Positions 34,225 through 41,790 of a DNA stretch of 44,166 bases are shown one piece after another. Origin of the DNA: Blastomonas sp. (lineage in GTDB: Bacteria; Pseudomonadota; Alphaproteobacteria; Sphingomonadales; Sphingomonadaceae). Under the pieces are notes generated by a model, which was given only the letters and a program-made list of their open reading frames with translations, made no database searches and was not told the DNA's origin. The first letter of the stretch is position 1, and every line of letters starts with the position of its first letter. The stretch covers positions 1-44,166 of the forward strand of contig NZ_JAUCZC010000029.1 in assembly GCF_030373265.1 (NCBI RefSeq). Direction: 5' to 3'. The translations under genes and the position numbers were made by a program.

Positions 34225-35526
34225 ATGATGGCCTTGCAACCCCTCCCGGCTGAAACTGTGCCCGCCAGCAAACCCATCACGACGATGGCGCGCAACCTGA
34301 CACTCGGGCTGCTGCTGCTGGTCGCGGTGCTGAGCTATGTCGACCGCCAGATTTTCACACTGTTTCAGGATGACATCAAGGACGAGCTGGGCCTGAGCGA
34401 TGGCGAACTGGGATTGCTCACCGGGTTGTCCTTTGCGCTGTTCTACGCGCTCGCAGCCTTTCCGGTGGCGCGCTATTCGGATCGTGGCGACCGGCGGCTG
34501 GTGGTGGCCATCAGTGTCATCGTGTGGAGCGCGGCAACTGCGTTCTGCGGTATCGCCGCCAGCTTCTGGCAGATGATGCTGGCGCGCATCGGCCTGGCCG
34601 CAGGCGAATCCGGCGCGGGTCCTGCGTCGTATTCGCTGCTGGTCGATATCTATCCGCCCGAGCGCAGGGTGACGGTCATTTCATCGATGCTGGCAGCCAA
34701 CTCGGTGGGCCTGGCAGGCGGACTGGCCCTTGCCGGCTGGTTGTCGCTGTATTTCAGCTGGCGCGAGGTATTCCTGATCGTTGGCCTGCCCGGGATCGGC
34801 ATCGGGTTGCTGACATGGTTGATGGTCGTCGAGCCACGCCGTAGAGGCGCCGCCAGCATCAAACCGCCCGAGCAGCACTCCGTGCGTGATGTCGTCAGGA
34901 CGATGGCAGCCAATGTATCGCTGCGCTGGGTCGCACTGGCCCTGATGACCGTGCCGGTGACCGGTTTCGCGCTGATCATCTGGGGGGCGAGCTTCTTCCA
35001 GCGCGTGCACGGCATGGACAAGAGCGAGACCGGTTATTGGCTGGGTGGCGCGATGCTGGGCGGGTTGGTCATTGGCAACATGCTGGCTGGATGGCTGGGC
35101 GATCGCTACGGTACCGCTAATCCGGGTTTCAACGGCTGGCTGGCCGGGGCCGGGCTGCTGCTTGCGTTCCCGATTGCGTTGCTGTTTGCGCTCGGGCCTA
35201 ACCCCTATGTTGCGCTGGTATGCTTTATGGCGGTCAAATTCCTGATGACGCTGTTTCTGGGGCCGCTGATCGCGCTAAGCTATGCGCAGGTTCCCGTATC
35301 GATGCGGGCGATCACGCAGGCGGTGATCAACATGCTGATCGGACTGGCAGGCACAGGGATCGGTGGAACATTGGCAGGCGTATTGAGCCAGGCGTTCGGC
35401 CCGACCTATGGCGAGATGTCACTGCGCCCGGCGCTCGCCTGCATGGCGCTGTTCCTGCTGGTCGGTGGTGTCGCAGCGTTTATGGCAGGGCGCACCGCCC
35501 GGCCGCTGCCCGAGCAAGCCGCGTAA
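34225..35526 (+). CDS. MFS transporter
   Basis: The 433-residue membrane protein starts MMALQPLPAE at 34225 (34228 is also possible). About 12 hydrophobic segments are visible. The first includes LLLLVAVLSYVDRQIFTLF, and the MFS loop motif ARYSDRGDRRLVV lies between segments 2 and 3. A shorter hydrophilic central loop (EPRRRGAASIKPPEQ) separates the two six-helix halves. The YVDRQI...GLSDGELGLL start is typical of the spinster-like MFS group found in sphingomonad catabolic clusters. It probably moves the substrate across the inner membrane. A strong terminator lies directly upstream, so it depends on read-through or a hidden promoter. Confidence 0.92.
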   Translation: MMALQPLPAETVPASKPITTMARNLTLGLLLLVAVLSYVDRQIFTLFQDDIKDELGLSDGELGLLTGLSFALFYALAAFPVARYSDRGDRRLVVAISVIVWSAATAFCGIAASFWQMMLARIGLAAGESGAGPASYSLLVDIYPPERRVTVISSMLAANSVGLAGGLALAGWLSLYFSWREVFLIVGLPGIGIGLLTWLMVVEPRRRGAASIKPPEQHSVRDVVRTMAANVSLRWVALALMTVPVTGFALIIWGASFFQRVHGMDKSETGYWLGGAMLGGLVIGNMLAGWLGDRYGTANPGFNGWLAGAGLLLAFPIALLFALGPNPYVALVCFMAVKFLMTLFLGPLIALSYAQVPVSMRAITQAVINMLIGLAGTGIGGTLAGVLSQAFGPTYGEMSLRPALACMALFLLVGGVAAFMAGRTARPLPEQAA

Positions 35527-35537
35527 GGTAACCGCCA

Positions 35538-35554
35538 CCCCGGCATGACCGGGG
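35538..35554. terminator. Small hairpin between convergent MFS and amidohydrolase genes
   Basis: CCCCGG (35538-35543) and CCGGGG (35549-35554) pair around CATGA in the 42-bp gap between two genes that end toward each other. No T-tract is present, so this is a weak bidirectional terminator at best. Confidence 0.4.
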
Positions 35555-35568
35555 CAGCGGCTGCTGCT

Positions 35569-36687
35569 TTACGCTGCCAGAGCGGCTTCACTCGTGGCGA
35601 CAACCGGATCGATCCTAAAAAGGCGTGCGGCATTCAGGCCGAGCACATTGCGGCGCACCTCGTCAGATACCGCCAGCCCTTGGAACAGATCACTGACAAG
35701 GTTGCGCGAAATCGGGAAGGTGCCCTCGGCGTGCGGATAATCTGACCCCCACATCACATTGCGTGCGCCGGGCAGATTGCCCTGCGCTGCGGTGATGCAG
35801 GCGCGGTCATGCTGAAAGCTCGCCCAGACCTGATCGTCGATGATCTGGCTGGGCAGGCGTGACAGCTTGGGGTGGACGAAATTCGCATGCGCCTCGTGGA
35901 CCTCATCCATCCGCTCGGCGAGCGCGACCAGCCAGCTGGCGCCCGACTCGATGAAGGCGACCTTGGCTTTGGGGTTCCGATCCAGCACCCCGCCACCAAC
36001 GAGGAACATCGCCGAGCGCATCGCGTCGTTCATCTGCACGGTGTAATTGATGATCGCTGCGCCGGGGCCGCGTTCATGCACCACGGTCTCAAGGCCCGTA
36101 CCGGTGTGCAGCACGAACACGATGCCAAGCTCGCCTGCCAGAGCGAACACGGGGTCCCATTTTTCGTCGTTATATTTGGGCAGATTGGCGGGCGTTACGG
36201 CAGGCAGCATTGCAGCGGTAAAGCCCTTGTCTGCAAGGTAGCGCAGTTCGGCCAGGGTGTTGGAGAAATCGAGCACCGGCAACATTCCGCAGCGTACGAA
36301 GCGGTTGGGGTTGCCGCTCAAGAACGTATGATTCCAGTCGTTGTACAGCCGCGCAGATGCCGCTTCGGCTTCAGGATCGTCAAGGCAATAAAGCCACAGG
36401 CCAAGCGAGGGAAAGCAGATCTCGGCATCGATGCCTTCGAGTTCCATGTCATCGAGACGACCGGGAATCTCGCGGATACCCCGGCGCTCGTTGTCGCCCA
36501 GAGCCTTTTCGCGGTGCTGCCCAACCCGCAGACGGTAGATGACCTTATCTTCTGTGCCGGTGATCAGATACTCGCCCTCCTTGCGCGCATGGATGGCGTG
36601 GCGTTTCAGCGAGGCTGGCAGGCCGTCGAGAAAAATGCCTGCCGGTTCCATGATATGGCTGTCGGCGCTGAACACGAATTCCTTCAT
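35569..36687 (-). CDS. Amidohydrolase-2 family metal-dependent hydrolase/decarboxylase
   Basis: The start MKEFVFSADSHIMEP (36687) is preceded by AGGAG; the 15 upstream in-frame residues are rejected. The 372-residue protein has the first metal-ligand motif as DSH (Asp9/His11), then HTGTG, AFIESGAS and the C-terminal WGSDYPHAEGTFP. These are signatures of the ACMSD/decarboxylase branch (PF04909 type). It could hydrolyse or decarboxylate a ring-derived acid. It is a single minus gene, divergent from the GntR regulator, with operator-like repeats in between. Confidence 0.9.
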   Translation of the reverse strand: MKEFVFSADSHIMEPAGIFLDGLPASLKRHAIHARKEGEYLITGTEDKVIYRLRVGQHREKALGDNERRGIREIPGRLDDMELEGIDAEICFPSLGLWLYCLDDPEAEAASARLYNDWNHTFLSGNPNRFVRCGMLPVLDFSNTLAELRYLADKGFTAAMLPAVTPANLPKYNDEKWDPVFALAGELGIVFVLHTGTGLETVVHERGPGAAIINYTVQMNDAMRSAMFLVGGGVLDRNPKAKVAFIESGASWLVALAERMDEVHEAHANFVHPKLSRLPSQIIDDQVWASFQHDRACITAAQGNLPGARNVMWGSDYPHAEGTFPISRNLVSDLFQGLAVSDEVRRNVLGLNAARLFRIDPVVATSEAALAA

Positions 36688-36732
36688 CGGGGCGTCTCCT
36701 AGATTGATGCTTTTCAACATTCTGAGTCGCAT

Positions 36733-36807
36733 AAAAGATACCTAGTTACATATCTCAATGCAAGATACCTTGCGTCTTTCTCGATCAGTGCTATAAAAAG
36801 ATACCTA
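36733..36807. promoter_or_regulatory. Shared operator variant and AAGATACCT direct repeats in divergent promoter
   Basis: ACCTAGTTACATATCT (36740-36755) matches the shared operator at 13 of 16 positions and is flanked by AGATA/TATCT arms. AAAAGATACCTA occurs perfectly twice (36733-36744 and 36796-36807), and AAGATACCT occurs again at 36762-36770. The three copies lie between the amidohydrolase (start 36687) and the GntR regulator (start 36824), which is the pattern of an autoregulated divergent control region. Confidence 0.55.
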
Positions 36808-36823
36808 ATAGAGGGTTCGGGCA

Positions 36824-37519
36824 TTGGAAACTTACGCAACCACACTTATCGGCAAGACTGCACAAACGCTGTCGCAGCTCAGCCTTGCGGCCGCGCCGGG
36901 GGACTATCTGGGTGCGGAAAGCGACCTTCTCGATCGGTTGGGGGTCAGCAGGCCGACGCTGCGCCAGGCCGCCAAGATCGTCGAGCGCGACAGGTTGATC
37001 AGTGTCCGCCGTGGCATGCGTGGCGGTTTTTACGCCGAGCGCCCCGATGCGCAGGATGCCGTGCGCGCCCTGACGCGATATTTGCGGCTTGAGGGCACCA
37101 CCATCCGCGATGTATTTGCCGTGACTCGGATGATATCCGAGGAGAGCGGTGCGCTGGCTACGCAATGCAGCGATCCGGTACTGCGTGCCGAACTGCAAGC
37201 ATTCAAGAGTACCATCGATGCATGCGACACCCCTGCCGATATTGTCCGCAGCGAAACCGCGCTGGCGCGTCTGCTGGCGTTGATGTCCGGCAATCCGGTG
37301 CTGCGGCTGTTTGTCGAGATCGGCTATACTTTCGGCATCCGTGAAAGCGACGTACACTTCTACACCAGCGCCCAAGACCGGGCGCAGACCCGCACATTGC
37401 AGCACGGGCTGTGCGAGGCGGTGCTGGCCGGAGATGCCGATATCGCGCGCCTGATGATGCGCCGGCGGTCGGCCCTGGTGACCGAATGGCTTGAACGCGA
37501 AACGAGTCCGGCGACATGA
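36824..37519 (+). CDS. GntR-family FCD-domain transcriptional regulator (TTG start)
   Basis: The 231-residue protein starts at a TTG codon preceded by GAGGG at eight bases. The winged helix shows ESDLLDRLGVSRPTLRQAAK and VERDRLISVRRGMRGGF; a helical FCD domain follows (about 80-225). It is divergent from the amidohydrolase and coupled by ATGA to the hydrolase-reductase fusion gene. The repeats in its promoter fit autoregulation. It differs from the GntR protein at 24977 in length and sequence, so the two may answer to different intermediates. Confidence 0.87.
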   Translation: METYATTLIGKTAQTLSQLSLAAAPGDYLGAESDLLDRLGVSRPTLRQAAKIVERDRLISVRRGMRGGFYAERPDAQDAVRALTRYLRLEGTTIRDVFAVTRMISEESGALATQCSDPVLRAELQAFKSTIDACDTPADIVRSETALARLLALMSGNPVLRLFVEIGYTFGIRESDVHFYTSAQDRAQTRTLQHGLCEAVLAGDADIARLMMRRRSALVTEWLERETSPAT

Positions 37520-38742
37520 GTCTGCAGACGTTCGCAGGCTTTGGCGGGTTGCCGATTGTCGCGCGGCTCTGGGGTGATCCCCACCTGCCACCGGTGCTGC
37601 TGCTACACGGTATCGGACAGACCCATGCAGCATGGGCCGATGCTGCATATGCCCTGGAGCAAGCCGGACGTCATGTCATCGCGCTGGATCTGCGCGGCCA
37701 CGGGGAAAGCGGGCGTCCAGTTGATGGAGCTTACAGTTTCGATGCATTTGTAGGCGATCTGCGCGGCGTTCTGGCACAGCTCCCCGCGCGCCCGGTGGTC
37801 GTTGCCGCTTCGTTCGGTGGCTGGCTTGCTGCCGTCGTTCTGGGTGAGGATGGCGGGCATCTGGCCAGCGGTCTGGTGCTGGCCGATGCCCCGCCTGAGC
37901 TTGATCCCCAGATCGCGCGCGGCATTGCTGATGGCCTTCGGCGACGTGCCGCCGACAATGCGCAAGCCGCCGTCTGGGACGCGCGGATTCTGGATACCAT
38001 CGACTCGGAGGCAGTTGCCATCAGGGTCCGGGATGCAGCATCGCGGCTCGCGGTGCCTACGCTTTTCGTGCGCGGCAGCGAAAGCCGGGTAACCGACGCC
38101 GGTGCAGTGGAAAGCTTCGTCGCCTGCATTGCCAGTGCCGAATTCGCCCAGATCGAGGGCGCTGGCCATCTGGCAGCGACCGACCGTACCGAGGCTTTCA
38201 ACGCGGTGCTGCTCAATTTCCTGGAGCGACGCGTGCCGCTGCTACCGCCGGAGTATCGCGAGGGGACCGATCCCCGCACGTTGCGCGATGCGCTGGGCTG
38301 CTTTGCTACAGGTGTGACAATCGTTACGGCCCTTGCCGACGATGGAACGCCTGTGGGTCTCACCGCCAACAGCTTCACCTCGGTCTCACTCGATCCGCCG
38401 CTCCTGCTGGTGTGTATCGCACGCAACGCCGGCAGCGCCTCGGTACTCGAACAGGCAGACCGTTTTGCCGTCAACGTGTTGCAGATCGGCCAGCAACCCG
38501 CATCGAACCGCTTTGCCAGTCGTACCGCAGATCGCTTTGGCATGACTGACTGGCAGCTCGGTGAAATGGGGGTGCCGGTGCTGAACGGCTCGCTGTCCAC
38601 GTTCGAATGCGCCCGCCACGCGCTGCACGACGGTGGCGATCACATCATCCTGGTCGGGCGGGTCATCAAGGCGACATTCGAGCCGCGCCGTGACCCATTG
38701 CTCTATTTTCGCGGCAAGTATCGCCGACTGCATTTCGCCTGA
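37516..38742 (+). CDS. Fusion of alpha/beta-hydrolase and flavin reductase domains
   Basis: The 408-residue protein joins two enzymes. Residues 1-240 are an alpha/beta-hydrolase with LLLHGIGQTHAAW, LDLRGHGESGRP, the nucleophile elbow AASFGGW (Ser99; Ala replaces the first Gly of GxSxG), Asp194 and His218 (GAGHLA). Residues 248-408 are a flavin reductase of the HpaC/HsaB type with GCFATGVTIVTA, GLTANSFTSVSLDPPLLLVC and the terminal LYFRGKYRRL. The usual partner of such a reductase, a flavin-dependent monooxygenase, is not in the window. A C-C bond hydrolase (HsaD-like) plus reductase in one chain would fit ring degradation. The fusion is continuous in one frame with no stop. Confidence 0.85.
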   Translation: MSLQTFAGFGGLPIVARLWGDPHLPPVLLLHGIGQTHAAWADAAYALEQAGRHVIALDLRGHGESGRPVDGAYSFDAFVGDLRGVLAQLPARPVVVAASFGGWLAAVVLGEDGGHLASGLVLADAPPELDPQIARGIADGLRRRAADNAQAAVWDARILDTIDSEAVAIRVRDAASRLAVPTLFVRGSESRVTDAGAVESFVACIASAEFAQIEGAGHLAATDRTEAFNAVLLNFLERRVPLLPPEYREGTDPRTLRDALGCFATGVTIVTALADDGTPVGLTANSFTSVSLDPPLLLVCIARNAGSASVLEQADRFAVNVLQIGQQPASNRFASRTADRFGMTDWQLGEMGVPVLNGSLSTFECARHALHDGGDHIILVGRVIKATFEPRRDPLLYFRGKYRRLHFA

Positions 38743-38785
38743 GCGGCAATTGTGGCTGGACAAGGCAATGCCGCTATCATAATAA

Positions 38786-38801
38786 ACCTAGTTATATAGG
38801 T
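38786..38801 (+). promoter_or_regulatory. Operator-like dyad ahead of the thiolase/DUF35 operon
   Basis: ACCTAGTTATATAGGT has perfect ACCTA/TAGGT arms around GTTATA and shares its first 11 bases with the operators at 16737 and 31546. It lies 20-26 bp upstream of the start codon of the last operon. Confidence 0.55.
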
Positions 38802-38826
38802 AAGAACAAGCCGGAGAGAGATGCAC

Positions 38827-40044
38827 ATGGTCTGGAAGAATCAGGACACGTGCGCCATCGTGGGCGTCGGCGCGACCGACTATTACCGACGCGGACAAAG
38901 CTGGCCGCGCACGATCAACGACATGGCGGGCGAGGCTATCCTCAATGCATGTGCCGATGCCGGGATCGACGTCAAGCAGATCGACGGCTTTGCCTATTAT
39001 TCTACTGCTGGGGCAGGCTATCTCGACAAGTTCGATACCGCGAGCCTGATGGAAACGCTGGGAATTCCGCATGTCGGCTTTTCTGCGACGCTGACCAGCG
39101 GCGGCGGTGGCTGCCCAGGTGCCATCGGTCTTGCCACAGCCGGCCTGATGAACGAAGACTGCACCTACACGGTCACCCTCATGGCGCTCCAACAACTGCC
39201 GCAGCACCGCCTGGGTGTGGTGTTCGGAGCCTCGGCCCCCAATCCGGAGAACAGCTTTCTCCAGCCCTCCGGGCTGGTCGGACCCGGCCACCTGATGTCG
39301 GTGCTGGCACGGCGGCATATGCACCTTTACGGCACGCAGCCCGAAGCCTTTCGCGAGGTCGTGCAAGCGACGCGGGCCAACACCCACAACCGGCCCAAGG
39401 CGGTACGGCGCAATTCGCTCAGCAACGAGGAGTATAACGGGTCGCCGATGCTGGCCGACCCCTTGCGCCGCCTCGATTTCTGCCTGGAGACCGATGGCGC
39501 AGTTGCCGTCATCACGACCACGATGGACCGCGCCCGCGATTGTCGCCACAAGCCCGCTGTCGTCCATGGGGTCACCCATGGCGGCCAGCGCGAGTGGGGC
39601 AGGGCTTTCGCCTGGATGGGTATGCCCGATCCGCATTTTGCCTCATCGGGGCATCAATATGTCGCCGACCGGCTTTGGGAGCAGACCGGTCTGAGTGCTG
39701 GCGACATGGATGTCGCGCTGATCTACGATCACTTCTCGTGCATGGTGCTGATGCAGCTTGAGGATTACGGCTTCTGCGCCAAGGGCGAGGGCAGCGATTA
39801 TGTGCTTTCTGGCAAGCTGCGCTATGATGCGACGACGCGGGGCGGCACCCATGGCGGCGTGCCGGTCAACACCCACGGCGGCAATCTCAACGAAGCCTAT
39901 ATCATCGGCATGACCCATATCGTGGAGGGCGTCGAGCAGGTGCGCGGCACCGCGATCAATCAGGTGAAAGACGCAGAGTTTGCGCTGGTGACTGGCGGCC
40001 CTGCCTCCTTGCCTGTGTCCGGCATGGTATTGAGGAGAGACTGA
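38827..40044 (+). CDS. Thiolase-like protein / Ltp2-type lipid-transfer thiolase (possible retro-aldolase)
   Basis: The start MVWKNQDTCAIVGVG (38827) lies about 10 bases after GGAG; an ATG at 38821 is also possible. The 405-residue protein belongs to the SCP2-type thiolase branch. It has CAIVGVGATDYYR, SGGGGCPGAIGLA, the C-terminal-half segment YDHFSCMVLMQLEDYGFC and NTHGGNLNEAYIIGM. The classical thiolase nucleophile motif (CxxG/S) is not visible at the usual place. A DUF35 gene follows immediately. This is the established arrangement of Ltp2-ChsH2 steroid side-chain retro-aldolases. Aldol cleavage is therefore the favoured function, by analogy. Confidence 0.87.
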   Translation: MVWKNQDTCAIVGVGATDYYRRGQSWPRTINDMAGEAILNACADAGIDVKQIDGFAYYSTAGAGYLDKFDTASLMETLGIPHVGFSATLTSGGGGCPGAIGLATAGLMNEDCTYTVTLMALQQLPQHRLGVVFGASAPNPENSFLQPSGLVGPGHLMSVLARRHMHLYGTQPEAFREVVQATRANTHNRPKAVRRNSLSNEEYNGSPMLADPLRRLDFCLETDGAVAVITTTMDRARDCRHKPAVVHGVTHGGQREWGRAFAWMGMPDPHFASSGHQYVADRLWEQTGLSAGDMDVALIYDHFSCMVLMQLEDYGFCAKGEGSDYVLSGKLRYDATTRGGTHGGVPVNTHGGNLNEAYIIGMTHIVEGVEQVRGTAINQVKDAEFALVTGGPASLPVSGMVLRRD

Positions 40045-40472
40045 TGGCTTACGGACCCGCGCGCGCGCTGCCCGGCGACCAGATCGCGATCACCACCAAC
40101 CCGGATACCGAACCGTTTTGGGACGCGGCGAAGGCGCATCGCCTGACCGCGTGCCAGTGCGCCGATTGCGGGCATTTCCGGATGCCGCCATCGCCCTATT
40201 GCCCGCAATGCCAGAGCCGCAACAAGGGCTGGCCGACACTGCCGGGCACGGGAACGGTGTTCAGCTATGCCATCTGCAACAAGAACCCGAAGACCGGCGA
40301 GGACTATGTCTACGTCCCTGTCGTGGTCGATCTGGACGGTGCGCCCGGCGCGCGGCTCAACGCCAATGTCTCGGGCTGCGAAGCCGAGGATGTGCACATC
40401 GGCATGAAGGTGACGGTGGACTGGACCGCGATCACCGACGGCTGGGTGCTGCCCAATTTCAGAAAGGTCTGA
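40044..40472 (+). CDS. DUF35 zinc-ribbon/OB-fold partner protein
   Basis: The 142-residue protein has an N-terminal helical arm (DTEPFWDAAKAHRL), then a zinc ribbon with Cys39/Cys42 and Cys53/Cys56 (CADCG ... YCPQCQ). An OB-fold of beta strands follows (GTVFSYAICN, YVPVVVDLDG, MKVTVDWT). These are the typical DUF35 parts. In steroid and polyketide systems DUF35 proteins bind acyl-CoA and are required partners of thiolase-like or synthase enzymes. The TGATG junction with the thiolase-like gene supports a 1:1 complex. Confidence 0.92.
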   Translation: MAYGPARALPGDQIAITTNPDTEPFWDAAKAHRLTACQCADCGHFRMPPSPYCPQCQSRNKGWPTLPGTGTVFSYAICNKNPKTGEDYVYVPVVVDLDGAPGARLNANVSGCEAEDVHIGMKVTVDWTAITDGWVLPNFRKV

Positions 40473-40474
40473 GC

Positions 40475-41776
40475 ATGGCGCATCCGGAATTTTTCGACCC
40501 CGTCGAGACCGCCAGCCGCGAGGATCTCGACCGGCTGCAGGAAGGCGCGATCGTGGCGATAGCGGCCCATGCCTATGCCCGCGCGCCGCTGATCCGCGAG
40601 ACATGGGACGCGGCCGGGGTCAGGCCGTCAGACATCCGATCGGTCGGCGATTTTGTCGCCAAGGTGCCGATCATCGACAAGGATGATGTACGCTCATATC
40701 GCGACCGGCATGACGATCCTTCGGGCGGGATGAGCGCCAGTGTTCCGGGCGAAACGGTGTCGATTGGCACGACCTCGGGCACGACGGGCGATCCCACCCC
40801 TGTACCCAACTGGTATCGATCAGGCAGCGAAGAGGCGTATTTTCGCGATCACTGGCATATAGGCCTGAGGCCCGGCGACTATTTCAGCTGGATGATGTTC
40901 ACGTTCCGGGGTGGCCACCGGCGGCGTTATTATTCCGAGCACGGCGTCAGCGAGATCTGCTTCTCTATCGGGCCAAGCGAGATTCCGCGTTTTGCGGAAG
41001 CCTCCAAACGGTGGCGGCCGACGTCAGGGGCGATCTTTTCCAACCCCATGCTGCTGATGCTGGAAGCGTATTTCGAGAAATCCGGCGACGATCCGGTCGA
41101 TGTGTTCAAGAGCTACAAGGGTGCGATCTTTGGCGGCGAGCCATTGGGCAACCGGCTGGCGACGCTGACCCGCAGCTGGGGGCTGGAACTGTTCGAGACG
41201 ACATCGCTAGGCGATGTGGCAGGAGCGACGATGTGCCGCATGCACGATGGTTTCCATGCCTATGAAGACTTAGCGTTCATCGAGACCGTCGATCCGGTGA
41301 CCCGCGAGCCGCTGGCCGATGGCGAGGTCGGCGAGCTGGTGGTGACGACGCTCAACGACCGGCTGACGCCGCTTGTGCGCTATGGCTCAGGCGATCTGGT
41401 GCAGATCAAGCGCGGGCCATGCGGTTGCGGACGCAACCACGCGCGTTATGATCTGCTGGGCCGCGCTACTGACCAGATCATCATCGAGGGCCGCTCGATT
41501 CTGCCGCGCGAGATCATGGGACTGGTCGAGCAGCATAGCGAGACCCGTGCCGGACTTTTCCAGATCATCCGCACCGACCGCGAGATGGACGCGCTGAAAC
41601 TGCGCATCGGATATGATCGGGCGCGGCTGGAGGTCAGCCATGAGGTGCTGCGCGACCGGCTGCATGGGATGATCGCAGAGGCGGTGGGCGTCAGGCTGCA
41701 CGTCGAGCTGGTGGACGAGCAGGACCTGCTCAAGCTTGGCCCGCCGCACAAGATTCCGCGGGTAACCAGGCAATGA
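40475..41776 (+). CDS. Phenylacetate-CoA ligase-like (PaaK-like) AMP-forming ligase
   Basis: The 433-residue protein starts MAHPEFFDPVETASREDLDR two bases after the DUF35 stop; a longer frame from 40118 lies inside the DUF35 gene. It has the PaaK pattern: TTSGTTGDPTPVP as P-loop, FETTSLGDVAGATMC, LVRYGSGDLVQI with the GPCGCGRNH metal/Cys segment, the hinge GRATDQIIIEGRSI, and a C-terminal small domain ending in HKIPRV. PaaK-type ligases activate aryl or cyclic acids. Here it likely activates an acid released or processed in the same operon. Confidence 0.9.
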   Translation: MAHPEFFDPVETASREDLDRLQEGAIVAIAAHAYARAPLIRETWDAAGVRPSDIRSVGDFVAKVPIIDKDDVRSYRDRHDDPSGGMSASVPGETVSIGTTSGTTGDPTPVPNWYRSGSEEAYFRDHWHIGLRPGDYFSWMMFTFRGGHRRRYYSEHGVSEICFSIGPSEIPRFAEASKRWRPTSGAIFSNPMLLMLEAYFEKSGDDPVDVFKSYKGAIFGGEPLGNRLATLTRSWGLELFETTSLGDVAGATMCRMHDGFHAYEDLAFIETVDPVTREPLADGEVGELVVTTLNDRLTPLVRYGSGDLVQIKRGPCGCGRNHARYDLLGRATDQIIIEGRSILPREIMGLVEQHSETRAGLFQIIRTDREMDALKLRIGYDRARLEVSHEVLRDRLHGMIAEAVGVRLHVELVDEQDLLKLGPPHKIPRVTRQ

Positions 41777-41790
41777 ATCAGGAGCAGGCG

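Noticed and set aside
36733-36807. CRISPR-like array
   Set aside because: Only three 9-12-base repeats with uneven spacing, in a promoter gap and with no cas genes; regulatory repeats are the better reading.
37516-38742. Frameshift or sequencing artefact joining two genes
   Set aside because: The reading frame is continuous through a natural linker (about 238-250) and both domains are complete, so a genuine fusion is more likely.
40118-40474. N-terminal extension of the PaaK-like ligase
   Set aside because: It is an out-of-frame reading of the DUF35 gene; the ATG at 40475 starts the conserved protein.
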